Shown here: positions 40,001 through 52,000 of the stretch, in pieces | Numbering within the stretch: position 1 is the stretch's first letter | Layout: each line of letters starts with the position of its first letter | Assembly: GCA_024734555.1 (NCBI GenBank) | Contig: JANPWX010000038.1 | Span: 124,001 to 188,000, forward strand | Length of the DNA stretch: 64,000 nt | Reading direction: 5' to 3' | Source of the DNA: Trochalopteron elliotii | Taxonomy: Eukaryota; Chordata; Aves; Passeriformes; Leiothrichidae | Translations under genes and position numbers: made by a program | Notes under the pieces: model-generated | What the model was told of the DNA's origin: nothing | The model's database searches: none | What the model saw: only the letters and a program-made list of their open reading frames with translations

Positions 40001-43000
40001 AATGGAAGGTGTGACTTTTTTTGTGTGTTTGAATTTAGCTAAACAGTTTTTCTCAGCAAAACATCAGTAATCTAAAAACTGCTGGAAGATCCAATCTAAA
40101 ATCTAAACCAAGAGTATAAATTGCAGTAACAATGTACCTTACCCCAGAAGATTTGGTATATGAGCAAATTGTACTTTAGATTTTGCATTTGGTCTCTTCT
40201 GTGATGTAGATTCTGTAGCAATATATAGCATTGTTGAACCATTTTCTGAACTTCAGAATGCACAAAAGCAACTACTACTTATATGTATTCATTAGTTTTT
40301 AGTGGTTCCAAACTCTTGAAATCCCTCAGTGGGAGACAGATTTGGGTTTGCAGATTGGTGTTTGACCTCTTTCTGTTGATTACTAAGAATTTAGCCTTTT
40401 TATTCATATGTGTAACAAGTGCTAACAGTGTACTCCAGAACTTGAAGTCCTTAATGAGATTTAATATTTATTTTTCTTTGCACAGGGATAACACTCTACA
40501 GCCAACCATATGGAGGAGCCTTGTTGGATGAGGACAAAATGTGAGCAAACTCTTAAAAGGTTTCACAGTAGCAATCAGCAGACAATTGAAACTATAAATT
40601 AAATAAGAATATATGTTTACTGGAAAATAGGTGCTGTGAATTGATAGACACAATTCAGTTCTACTGAGTGAAGAATTTTTTAGTGTGGTCTGTCTGTCAA
40701 GTCCACTGTTTATACCAAAAATGGCTGCAGTATTTTGTACAGAAAGACACTGAATTTATGCTGATTGTGTCTTAATGGTTTTAAACAGGGTAACTGTTTC
40801 AAATGATTTTGGAGATTTACATTTTAGTTTTTCGTAAAGGGGAAATATTTGCATAAGCTTCACTTTACAACTCAGACACATGGTGTGCTCTGTAACTGAC
40901 ATATAGTTTTGTAACTTAACACATCTTGTTGCTGTTCTTTAGCTGTGGGCAGTGTAGAGACATTTTGTCTCATTGCAGGGTGTTGGAATTAGGCAATCTT
41001 TAAGGTCCCTTCCAACGCAAACCATTCTATGATTCTTTGGTGTTTGCAATCAGGATTAAGGTCCTAATGTCTAGTGTTTTGGTGAGAAGTTGGCCTGAAA
41101 AAATGCAAGCATTTGAGGGGTTTTTCCCCACTGTGTTTTCATTACACTATTTTGCTTTTTACCCTAGAATGGAGAATGTCCGTCAGTGTGGGGTAGCGCT
41201 GTGTATCATGCTGGGCTTCTCTATCCTTACTGCATCCATTGGAACTGCCATAGTGAAAGACAGAGTATCTGGGACAAAACGTTTGCAACACATAACAGGA
41301 CTGGGTTACAAAACTTACTGGCTTGCTAACTTCTGCTGTGATATGGTATGTGTTATGTGGGGCAGCATTTGCTCAGGTGTAAATTTTAGGTTAGTTTCAT
41401 ATAAATATGAGCTAAAAGAGATATGGTCACAAGGTACATAAATAAGATTTGAATTGCGCAGTGACAGCTCTTGCCTGACATGCTAACAAACATTAAGTCA
41501 CCATTTCTACTTTAATGCAGGGTGGGGATGGTGTTCCTTGCTTCCCAAAGTTGAATTGTGAATGATTTGCTAGCTTTAGCTATGTACACTATTTTACAAA
41601 TAAAATGAAGTTGGATAATCAGCCTAGACAGAAACAATCTTCCACACACCAGCTCGCAGCAGGAATTTCTATACTTTGAATTTTGGCATGCACTGGGAAA
41701 ACCTTACAAATTAATGGAGAAGATAGAAAATGCTAATCAGCTGCTTTAACGGATAATTATGTTATATATTGTTGTGGATAGTATGAGAGATACTTATGAT
41801 GGGTACCTTTTATTTGTGTCAAGCACTGGAAGAGATAGCACAGTGAAGTGGTAGAGTCACCACCCCTGGAGGTATTTAAAAGCAATTATATATGTTGCTG
41901 AGGGACATGATTTAGTGATGGACTTGGCAGTGCTGGATTAATGGTTGGACCTGATATTCTTAAGGTCCTTTCCAACCTTTAGGTTGGATTCTATGATACC
42001 CTGGTCAGGAACAGAACTTTTTGGAACACTCTGATTTCATTTAGACCATTCTAATTCTGAAACATTAGATCTTCACTCACCCATGCTTGAAATCAGAATT
42101 TTCACACTTGAACAATCTTGAGGTAAGAGCACATTTTTCCACATGTTATTTAGTTGGCCAGTCAATCTTAGTATTTCTTTTTGCTGCTGCTTCAGATAAG
42201 AAGGCTTGGTTAAAAAACAGTCCTCCATCATTCAGTTTCTCCTTGTGAGCAAAGTCAACTCCTCATTATTTTCTGCCAATCTCTCAAAACGTTCTCACAA
42301 ATTCAACACAGTACTGCATGATCAATCATGATGTGGGAAAGAACAGACACTGCTTTAAATGCTAATTGTACTACAGATCATTTAGGGACACTGAACACAT
42401 GAATGTATGAACTGTCAAATTTTAAATCCCTCTACGTATTTTAAGTATTACAGGCTGTGTCCTGCATTACTGGCAGCAGAATCTTTACTAGGCCTGCAGA
42501 AGTATTTGATTTATGAAATTGCTCTCATGAGAATCAGGCTGTTCTTACTGTATTTATAGGCATGAATGTTATTCATTACTATGTTCAACAAATGGAAAAA
42601 GTGTAAGTGCTAAGAAAATTTGAAGAGAAATAGATAAATATTGTCCAGAATAAGCTTGTGTCACTAGAAGGACAAAATTAAAGTTGTTTTGCTTTACATG
42701 CACAACTTCTGTAATACACCATGATTTCAGGGTAAGATTTCCAATAGAATTTGTTTTTAAAGTTATTTTTTATTTATAAACAGAAGCCCCAGGTCTACTG
42801 AAAAATACTGGGACTCAAATGCTTTCTGATTTCTCTACAATATTTTTAAACAGCTTCAGCAAAACTGAAACATATATCTGTGTGTTGCATGTTATGATAC
42901 TTGTATATGGCAAAGAAAAGGTACACTGTGAATAAGATGAGAACATTGCATCCATCTACATTTTACTCTATTGCCCTTCTCTTAAAAAAAAATATTTTCC

Positions 43001-46000
43001 CAGTAGCAAAGATGTGATTGCTTCTGGTTTAATTTGGAACAGGTTTTCATTGTACTTCAGTATGAAAGTCTAATTTTAACAGTATGTTGTTTTTCTGCGC
43101 TGAATATTTAGCTAGACCTTGATTTTTTGCCTCTATTGGAGTCGTATCACAGAATCTCAGTTCTATTAGGTTAAAGCTATAAAGCTAAATATTACATAAG
43201 CAGAAATGGAGGCAGTAAATGCTCTAGTGAGCTTGGGTTCAGTGCACAGAGCAGGCAGACACTGAAAACGGAGCTGAGCACAGGTTTTCGCATCCTGACA
43301 TTGCTATTTGCGAGCAGAACCCCTCTCTCCTGAATTCTGGGATATGAATCTCCTGTACCAATCCCACCCTGCCACCCTTAAGTATGGTTGCTTAATTTGG
43401 TTGCTGTTATGTCAAGAGCCTAAACAGAGAAACTGCTTTCCCTGCTTTCCCTAATGGCTGTAATGCTTTTACATATTGTGTCCATTCCAAATAAAAGATG
43501 TAATTTGCTTTATCAGCACACATGGTCCTTCATTAAAATCTCTTTTAAAATTGCATCATTATTATTCTCCCATATGAATGCAGCACCAATCAGTGAAACT
43601 GCTGTTTCTGAAACCAAGTCTCTGTGTTCACAGTGTAATTTGATGTTTTGGAGCAATAACCCCACATGGACTCATTATCTGGAAGAGTTAGCTTGTTAAA
43701 TAGATGTATTGGAAAGGTCAATAGAAATAGGATTAAGGGGGATATTCTGTAGTCAGATTTTATCTTGTCAGGTTGTTTCATGGGTAGGGGGCAGTTTCAC
43801 AGCAAGTGCAGATATCAAATCTCCAAGCTCTTCTGCCTATTTCTTCCTAACTTATAGTATAATTGTATTGCAAGTATGGAGAAGTTAATTTGTAAAACCC
43901 TTCTTTACAAATTAGGTAAGACCAGTAAGAGATGCTCACCTGCTCAATGTTTTTCTCTTTCTGTTTCTAGCTGTTTTACATGGTTCCAGTCACCCTGTGT
44001 GTTGGTGTTATTAGTGCCTTCCAGCTATCAGCCTTCACTTTCCGAAAGAACTTGGCAGCCACTGTTCTCCTGCTGATACTCTTTGGGTATGTGATTGGAA
44101 ATGCTACTATGGAATTACAGCTTCTAAGAAACAAACATAAATCTTTAGATGTAGTTTGAACCTGCTGCTGGATGCATGGTTTTCTGTCTTTGTAAGCAAT
44201 TATGATTCAGCAAAACATACTGAGAAAACAGGCTGAAACGTGAGTTTGAAAATTAAACACAAAAAAGTGGAGGGACATTTACTCACACATTTGAAGAAAA
44301 AAAAAGGAGCGCAAATGTTTCAAAAGATATTCAGCCTGTGTAACAGTAGTTTGCTGTTAGAAATTGATTGTATGTTATCTTCCAGAAAATGAGGGAGTAT
44401 TAACATAGGTCAGAATTTCAGTGCTTAGCTGTACAGAATATTATCAAGAAGGTAAGAAATGGCTTTTATTACAACTCTAACCATTTTCTGTAAATCAGCA
44501 CAGCTCCAGGAGTTTATATTTTCAATGAGAAGTCTGTCCAATGTGAGGTAGTGAGCTGGTTGGAGATCTGTCTCCCAATAGTACTGTGAGAAACGAAAGT
44601 TCTACCACACCACTCTCTTGCTTAACTTCACATGAAAGAAACAACAGCAACAAAAACAACAACAAAAAACCCACCCCCCCAGAAAAGGAAGCAAACAAAC
44701 AAACAAAAACCCAAGCAACCAACGAAGGAAAAACAACCAAAAACCTAATCCTGTTACAGAAAGTTAAAATAACCGGTTAAGCAGAGGATTGATATCTCTG
44801 TGAAAGTAAGGATGTTCAGCCCTGGTTTCAATCAAATTAATTATTTGATATCAAATCAAATTTTTCTGTTGTGACACTAGAGGGACAAAATCGAAGTTAT
44901 TTTGTTGTACATGCATAACTTCTGTAATACGCCATGATTTCAGGGTAAGATTTCCAATAGAGTTTGATTTTAAAAAGTTATTTATTTTTAGACAGAAGCC
45001 CCAGATCTGTTGAAACATACTGGGACTCATAGCTCTTCCCATGTGCTTTCTAAGGTTAAGGTGATGTTAGAAATGCTGAAGATTAATTGTTAAAGGAAAA
45101 AGCTTCTGAGAAGTTTATTACTTATTTCAAGCAACTTGTTGCTACCCTTGTAGGGGAGAGTGCTTATCTTACACAACAAATGTTTAGATAATGAAATATA
45201 GCTGTTTCATGAGGGAATGGTAGGGAAGGAAAGAAGAAAGAACCCTCTACAAGATCAGGACATGTTCTATTCCAGGAAGAGTCTCAGATAAACCCTTCAA
45301 AAAACCTCCCAATTTACTATATTGTACCTTGAAACTACTTTCAAGGTTTTGTGCCTCCAGCAACTCATTCTCTGGAAACTGTTTAGGTATCCTCAAAGCT
45401 GGATCTTTTCTTGGAAATTCTAGCCCAAGTTTATTCAAAACCATACTTCATAATTGTCCTTCATCAAATGCCTTTTGCAAGCCAAATCAAGCCAAGTCCT
45501 GTCTTGTTAAACCTTCCAAATTCCTTGCATAATTCTATTCGTAATTTTTCCTTATAATTCCAGTTTGAGCTCAACTTTCCTGGATGTGACAAGACAAGTT
45601 AGTATGAAATATTCTAGAGGTCATGATGCTAGGATGTTAACTTGTATGAAACATCCAAAGTTCATAATTTCTTCTTCTTTGTAGCCTTCTTTTGTACTAC
45701 CCCCACTTCCTTTCTTCTGCACTTCTATCAAGTGAGTCCTTGAAGTCAAAGGCACAAATTCTAACCAGTCTTAATGCAAAGATTTCTCACTATGAAATTA
45801 CACACTTTTTTTTTATTAGCTTTGCAACCTTTGAATCCTTCTTGTGATCCAGTTGCTGTCATATCAGCAAGGCGTAGGCTTCTATAGAAATCTTAGCCAA
45901 GCAGCAATTGAAGCAGACGGTACAGACCTATTTGTCTACTGAAGTCATGACAAGTTTTTCTGGTGTGCTATGGGCTTTGGCCCTGCCCACAGTGTACTAA

Positions 46001-49000
46001 AAAGTGCCAGTTATACTGGCATTATTTTAAACAAAATATTGAGTTAAACATTGAGTATTTCAGAAAAAAAGCCAGTGAATGAAAATGGATCTTATTTTGT
46101 TGACTGCAGATGGAGCTTAATCAGCTCAATATAATCCCTCCTGTACTGTTCAGTTTTGGCTGACATAACAGATGTTGCAGTGATTTTTAACAAGAAAATC
46201 TGTGTATTCGATGTGTATTAACATACATTAAAGATCAGCTGTCTGTAAGTTTAGCATGTCTCAAGGACATTGATAAACTTCAGAGTTGCCACTCTTCCTA
46301 ATCTATCATTTATTCAGCCTAACTACACCGTAAATGTGATGAAACCTATTGTGGCCATTTTATTCTTCCCCAGTACTGTGCATATAATCCTCATTCATCT
46401 ACATGCCATCATAATCTGCATTTTTTTCCTTTAATTTCTTTTTTCTCTTCAGGGTACACTTGTGCAGATTTTCTAATCTAGAAAAAAAGATAAAAATAGC
46501 CCAGTTATATGAAAAAGTTACAGTGAAGAGGGTGTGTTGAAAGAATAATCAAATTTCTTAGTGTGCTACTTTAAAAGTGACTTCCTTTAAAAATGTAACT
46601 AAACTACATCTTTTTCTCTTTTAGATGATTGAAGAGATGTTTTCTAGTCCAAATGCTTAAGCAGTTTTATCTAAAAAGTTCTGTCTTTTATATTAGAAAA
46701 TACTAAATTGCAGCTGCAGCTGAAGGAAGAGAAAGAGGATAGAAATATAGGTGTGACTGGCCACAACTTTAAAGGCTGTATTTGAACATCATGTAGCTTT
46801 AGAAATCCGAAAGTCTTACTCATTTCTTAGCAGCTACAAGCAAACAAATCAGATTTTGCTTTCATTTACAGCAGAGCAACAGCACTGTAAATCATGTCTT
46901 TTTCCTGAGCTGTTTCCAAGGATGGACTTGTATTTATGATATTGTTATTCTGAGAACAGTGATTTTCGTACGTGCATGAAGGGAAAAAAAATGGGGTGAT
47001 TAAGACTGGCAAAAGGATGCTGAAAAGTATAGTGGGATCTGAAATACTTAAAATTTGAGACCCAAACATTGAGTCATTTAACCTTTATCTTCCTGTAAAC
47101 TGAAGATGACATTATTATTACTTCCCACCAGGTTTTGCAAGTTTGTTTTTTAAGGTAAAGTATTTTGGCATTCTCCAATGCAAAAGATTAATCTGTAAAG
47201 TACAGAATACGGAATTCAAAGGGGACTTTTATGATTTAATTTAGTAATCTAAACTACACTTTAAGGCAATGAAGAAGTGAATTCACAGATTTTTGACAAG
47301 TTCCTCTTGCATTGAGCTCACTATTAAACCAGTTATACATATTAATATTATATAGGAAGTGTTTATATATACTCTACATATATGCTTATTGTTGTGCAGT
47401 AGTGTGTGCTGATACCTATGCTCCTGCAGTCTATAAACTGCTTGTTTGCTAGGTATATCTTGAACTATGTTGAATGGAAAATAAATTGTCTTTACGTGGC
47501 ATGCATGCTCTGATTACCTGGCCTTGTTTTAATCTTTATTAATATCTCTTTATAAATAAATAAATGTGTGTTCTCCATTCTGGATAGGCATCATTTGACT
47601 TGTCATAATGGAGGTGCCTGAATCCTCCCTTTAAAGATTCTCATTGAAGATGATGTAGCCATGGACATGTGTTTTATCCTCATAGTGTTATGCATTCATT
47701 TTTGATAGCTATTGCTCTACTGACAACCTGGTTAAGGTAATAACATGGTCTGTAGGATTTTTCAATTCTCATATATCACTGGCACAAATATTAGCTCCAG
47801 TTCAAAAATTACTGGGTTTTACTTCTTTTTCTTCTCTTTCTTTGCTCACTACCTCCTTATTATTATTTTTTTTCTTTCTATGAAAGCCTCTCAGAAAAGG
47901 TAACTGCTCAGCACCAATGATTTAAGCTTTAAATATTTGACTTTATTTCTACATCTGTGTAAGAGGCTTGCTAAGGTGCATTTAGAAATCAGAATTGTGA
48001 GCTGTCTGAACAGTCAAAGGAAATATCTGCAGCTGATATGTGTAAATATGGATCATATCTGCACATAACATGGCAGTAAATATGTGTACATCTATTGAAG
48101 TGTAAGCCAATTTTTTTAAAGGATAGGTACACCAAATTTGTCCCTTTTTAAAATCACTTGTTCTGAAGAGTTGTTTGCCTGTCTTAAAAATAAGGAACAA
48201 TAATTGTGGGGCTTTTCTGACTTTTTTGGGGATGGCAAGGCAAAACCATAACTTGTTTATGACAGTTTTGTTTCTTTAAACTTTCAGATACGCAACTTTA
48301 CCTTGGATGTATCTTGCATCCAGATTCTTCTCAAGTTCAGATGTAGCTTTTATTTCTTACATCTCCTTAAATTTTGTGTTTGGCCTGTGTACCATGCTGG
48401 TGACTCTCTTACCTCGCTTGTTAGCTATAATTTCCAAAGTGCAGGTCAGTATAAAATCTTTGGTTTGCCTTTTTCATGACTATATTTATATACACACACA
48501 CATATATACATATATGTTCATATGTGTGTTTGTTTATTTATTTATACAGATAAGATTATTTTTCCAGAAGAAAAACATATGGTGTTTAAACATTCATGAT
48601 TTTTCTGTCCTAGAATACTGTATATTGAGTGTTACCATCTTGAATTTTAACTTGTCTATAACCCAAAAAAGCATGCTGTAATAATGGAAAAACAGTGTTA
48701 ATTGAAACTTTGACATTTTCTAGACCATTAAGTTGTAATTGGCACATAATGGGAGCTGTTCTGGTCCATTAAATAGATTATATGCATTGTAAAATGCGTT
48801 TGAATAATATTGACATAAGAGATAAGCTGCATATTCCTAGGATCACTAATGCACTGTATGAATAGTAATTTATACAATGCATTCTCACTCCATGTATGCA
48901 ATTTTAATTAGTCAGAATGGTATTTAAACAACTTGATGGAAAGGAGTTCCAGAATGCGTATGACTCTCTATTCATGTACAGGTCAAAGACTTGATGTTTG

Positions 49001-52000
49001 AAGTCAAATATGTATTATGTGTCATGCAAGTGTGTAAGCAAATTTGGTATTCACTTGGGTTTAAGTTGATGATTTAGATTCGATAGTATTCAAATATTAG
49101 AATGTTAAGGAAATAGAAGAATCATGGCTACATGTGTTTTGATACCCTCTGTGAACTTCAACCAAGATTGGAATGCTGTAGCTGTAGAAAGTCTAAAATG
49201 CAGCATGATATGAACCTTGTCCCCAAAATAGCACCCAATGTGCACTTTAGAATTCAGTTTACCGTGAGTGAGATTTGAATGCAGTATCCAATTTTGCAAG
49301 TGTGCTCATTAGGCTGTTGGAGAAAACTAATTTTTATTCCTTTTTTCTTTATTCTCCTCCATCCTTGCCATGTCTTAATACAGAGTTTTCAGAACATCTA
49401 CAATATCCTCAAATGGGCACTCATCATATTCCCACAATTCTGCCTAGGCCAGGGTTTAATAGAGCTTTCGTACAATCAGATCAAGTTTGACCTGACCAGG
49501 AACTTTGGAATAGATTCTTACGTGAGCCCCTTTGAGATGGATTTCCTGGGCTGGATTTTTGTGGAAATGTCCCTTCAGGGAACACTACTACTTCTTTTAC
49601 GTCTTTTCCTTCATTGGGATCTCCTTCAGAAACCAAGGTGTGTTATCATTTGTATTCTGCCACAGTGGGCACTGGACTAATTTTTGGAGAAAGAAAATAG
49701 TATGTTTCTTTGAACAACTGATGAGAAATCCTTCTGATAGCGTGGTGTACCTGAATTAATGCAAACTAATGAAAAAATACAAGTAGGTGTTTTTCCCTTG
49801 AATTCTGATGAGAATTGATCAGCAAGTGCTAAGGTATTACAACCAGGAAAATAAGAGTTATGCAGAGGACAGTAGTGATCAATTTTCCATGTATCACTTA
49901 CTATCATCCTCTGTTGTAGTGGCCATTGCTCAGTTAATGGCATGGACAGCCCTTCAGAAGATGTTGATGTAGAAATGGAGCGACAGAGACTCTTTGGTGG
50001 AAGAACTGGTAACGATGTCCTCCTTCTGTACAATCTCAGGAAGTGTTATGGAGGTTTCAGTAAGAAGAACACAGCTGTGGAAAACATAAGCTTGGGCATA
50101 CCAAGGGGAGAGGTAAAGGGGACCTTCTTTTCCCCCTTTTATAAAGTAACACTTTATTCTGAGCAATTGTTGAGACATAGTCTTTGTGTCTACAGTGAAA
50201 GGGCTGTAGATAGGAGCAGAAAAATTTCAGTTGTAGTAATTTCTGAAAATCAATAACTGGATAAAAGCAGAAACTCTGGTGGTGCTGAAGAAGCAACTGT
50301 TCATTTATTTTTTGGTTAAACATTCATCAGAGTCAATTTTTTTTTACTTCTTGCTTATCTTTACCAAATCACTGTATTATAGGCTAACATAAAAAGCAAG
50401 TAAGGTAGCATAGGAGTTTAGTGTTCAAAGAGAAAACAGAATACCCAACTCAATAGCAAACTATGGTCTGAATCTTGAATTTGTTACCACAGCACACTTT
50501 TAGCTCCCATGCTGAAACCATCACAATACGTTTGAATATAGCATATACAAATAAACTATTTCAATAAACTGAAATGTAGTGCTGAACATCTTTGTGTTTG
50601 GGGGCTTTATTCATTATTTGGATGGTTTGAGGAATTACAGATATTAATTTCTAAGCTACTAAGGAAAAAAAGACTTTTCTTGGTTGCTAATATAAAATTG
50701 GAAGATCTCAGAAGCTTGCACATGGCAGCACAGGTGCAGGGATATCCTGCTGCTTACTGATCAGCTGTTGAGTAACTGAGGTAACCACAAGGATGTTATT
50801 GTTGATTAAAGCCAATCAATCAATTAAAAAAAATGAAAAAAGTATTTCAAATCATAAAGGGCTATGTGTAGACTTAATATGAATCCTATCCTAGCTTAAG
50901 CATTAAGTGGTTGCAGCTAGGGGTCTGAAATAAGAGTTCAAAATGAGTATGGCTCTTGGATGTTTGGTGTTCACTTGTACAGAGTGAAGCAGCTCATGAG
51001 AAGCTTGGAAATATTGACTCTAGGGACTGATATCCAGGATTTGCAGTTGGGACCTAAAATCCTCCTGTTCAAATGTAACATTTACTAATAATATGGAAAA
51101 ATAATTAGTTCAGTTGTTGGGCAGGGTTTTAAGGGAAGGGCTAGAATCCTAAATAAATCACTTTTAATTATTAAGGGGTAATCATGATATATATGTGGTT
51201 TTTTAAACTGGTTTTCTGTGGGAAAGGGAATTTGCTCACACATTATATCCATATACAGTTTCTTACAGACATACAACAGGAAATGTGGAAAGGGGAGAAA
51301 TTTGAAGGGCTAATATTTCTTACATTTTTTAGTATAGCATATTGATTTTTTTTTTTTTTTTTTGTATTTCTGATAGTGTTTTGGACTCCTGGGAACAAAT
51401 GGAGCTGGAAAAAGCACAACATTTAAGATGCTGACTGGAGATATCATCCCATCTGCAGGACGTGCTGTTATCAGGACTCCTACTGGGTAAATAACACAGG
51501 GTTTGATCAGAATAGTGCTAATTGATAATGAACATGACCAAAGACTCAGCATGTCTTCTGTCCTTTATACTGTACTCTAGGGATTTATTTTGTTCCCTTT
51601 TAAATGTATATTGCTTTGTTGCTGTTAAGTCTCTGTGGAAAAGCATTTTAGCATTATTTAATTCTGTTCGACAGCTCTGTTAATTGAGAATAAACTTGTC
51701 TGGTAGCAAAAGAGAAACCCAAAGAAGACTTAAAATACATCCTTTTAACATTTGAAAAAAAAATCTTAACATATGTTAAAATGCCTTGGCATATATCCCC
51801 CTGCAACTACTGCACTGAAAGTTTTCCAGGCTTAGTCTGATGAGCAGTGCATCAAGTGGGTAATTTTATAATATTTTCTTACATTTATGTACTTCAGAGT
51901 CATTAAATAATAACTGGATCAATATGCTATGTGATTAGAATAAGAGGTATTGTTGGTGAGTTTTATCATTCTGATGGAGTGATAAATGGATAATGGAGTT

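Larger units (their letters stand above)
29929..40485 (+). other. ABCA13 intron, window exons 6-7 (largest complete intron here)
   Basis: A 10.6 kb intron. It holds a solo LTR (31561-32111), a CR1 (37765-38320), an antisense LTR (39105-39683), a (CA)/(TA) simple tract near 34617-34657 and a TTTATATC-type repeat near 38955-38998. A 134-codon open frame at 34108-34512 is discussed as a finding. No further exon was recognised. Confidence 0.85.
41346..43970 (+). other. ABCA13 intron, window exons 8-9
   Basis: A 2.6 kb intron with a CR1 tail (41827-41998) and the first copy of a ~160 bp direct repeat (42657-42817). The rest has no recognised content. Confidence 0.85.
44087..48287 (+). other. ABCA13 intron, window exons 9-10
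   Basis: A 4.2 kb intron with an A/C-rich low-complexity tract (44638-44735) and the second direct-repeat copy (44870-45029). No extra exon was recognised. Confidence 0.85.

Noticed and set aside
49391..49392. Alternative in-frame acceptor for exon 11 three codons downstream
   Set aside because: Using the first AG keeps the length expected between TMD2 helices; the second would drop three residues. Minor alternative use cannot be excluded.
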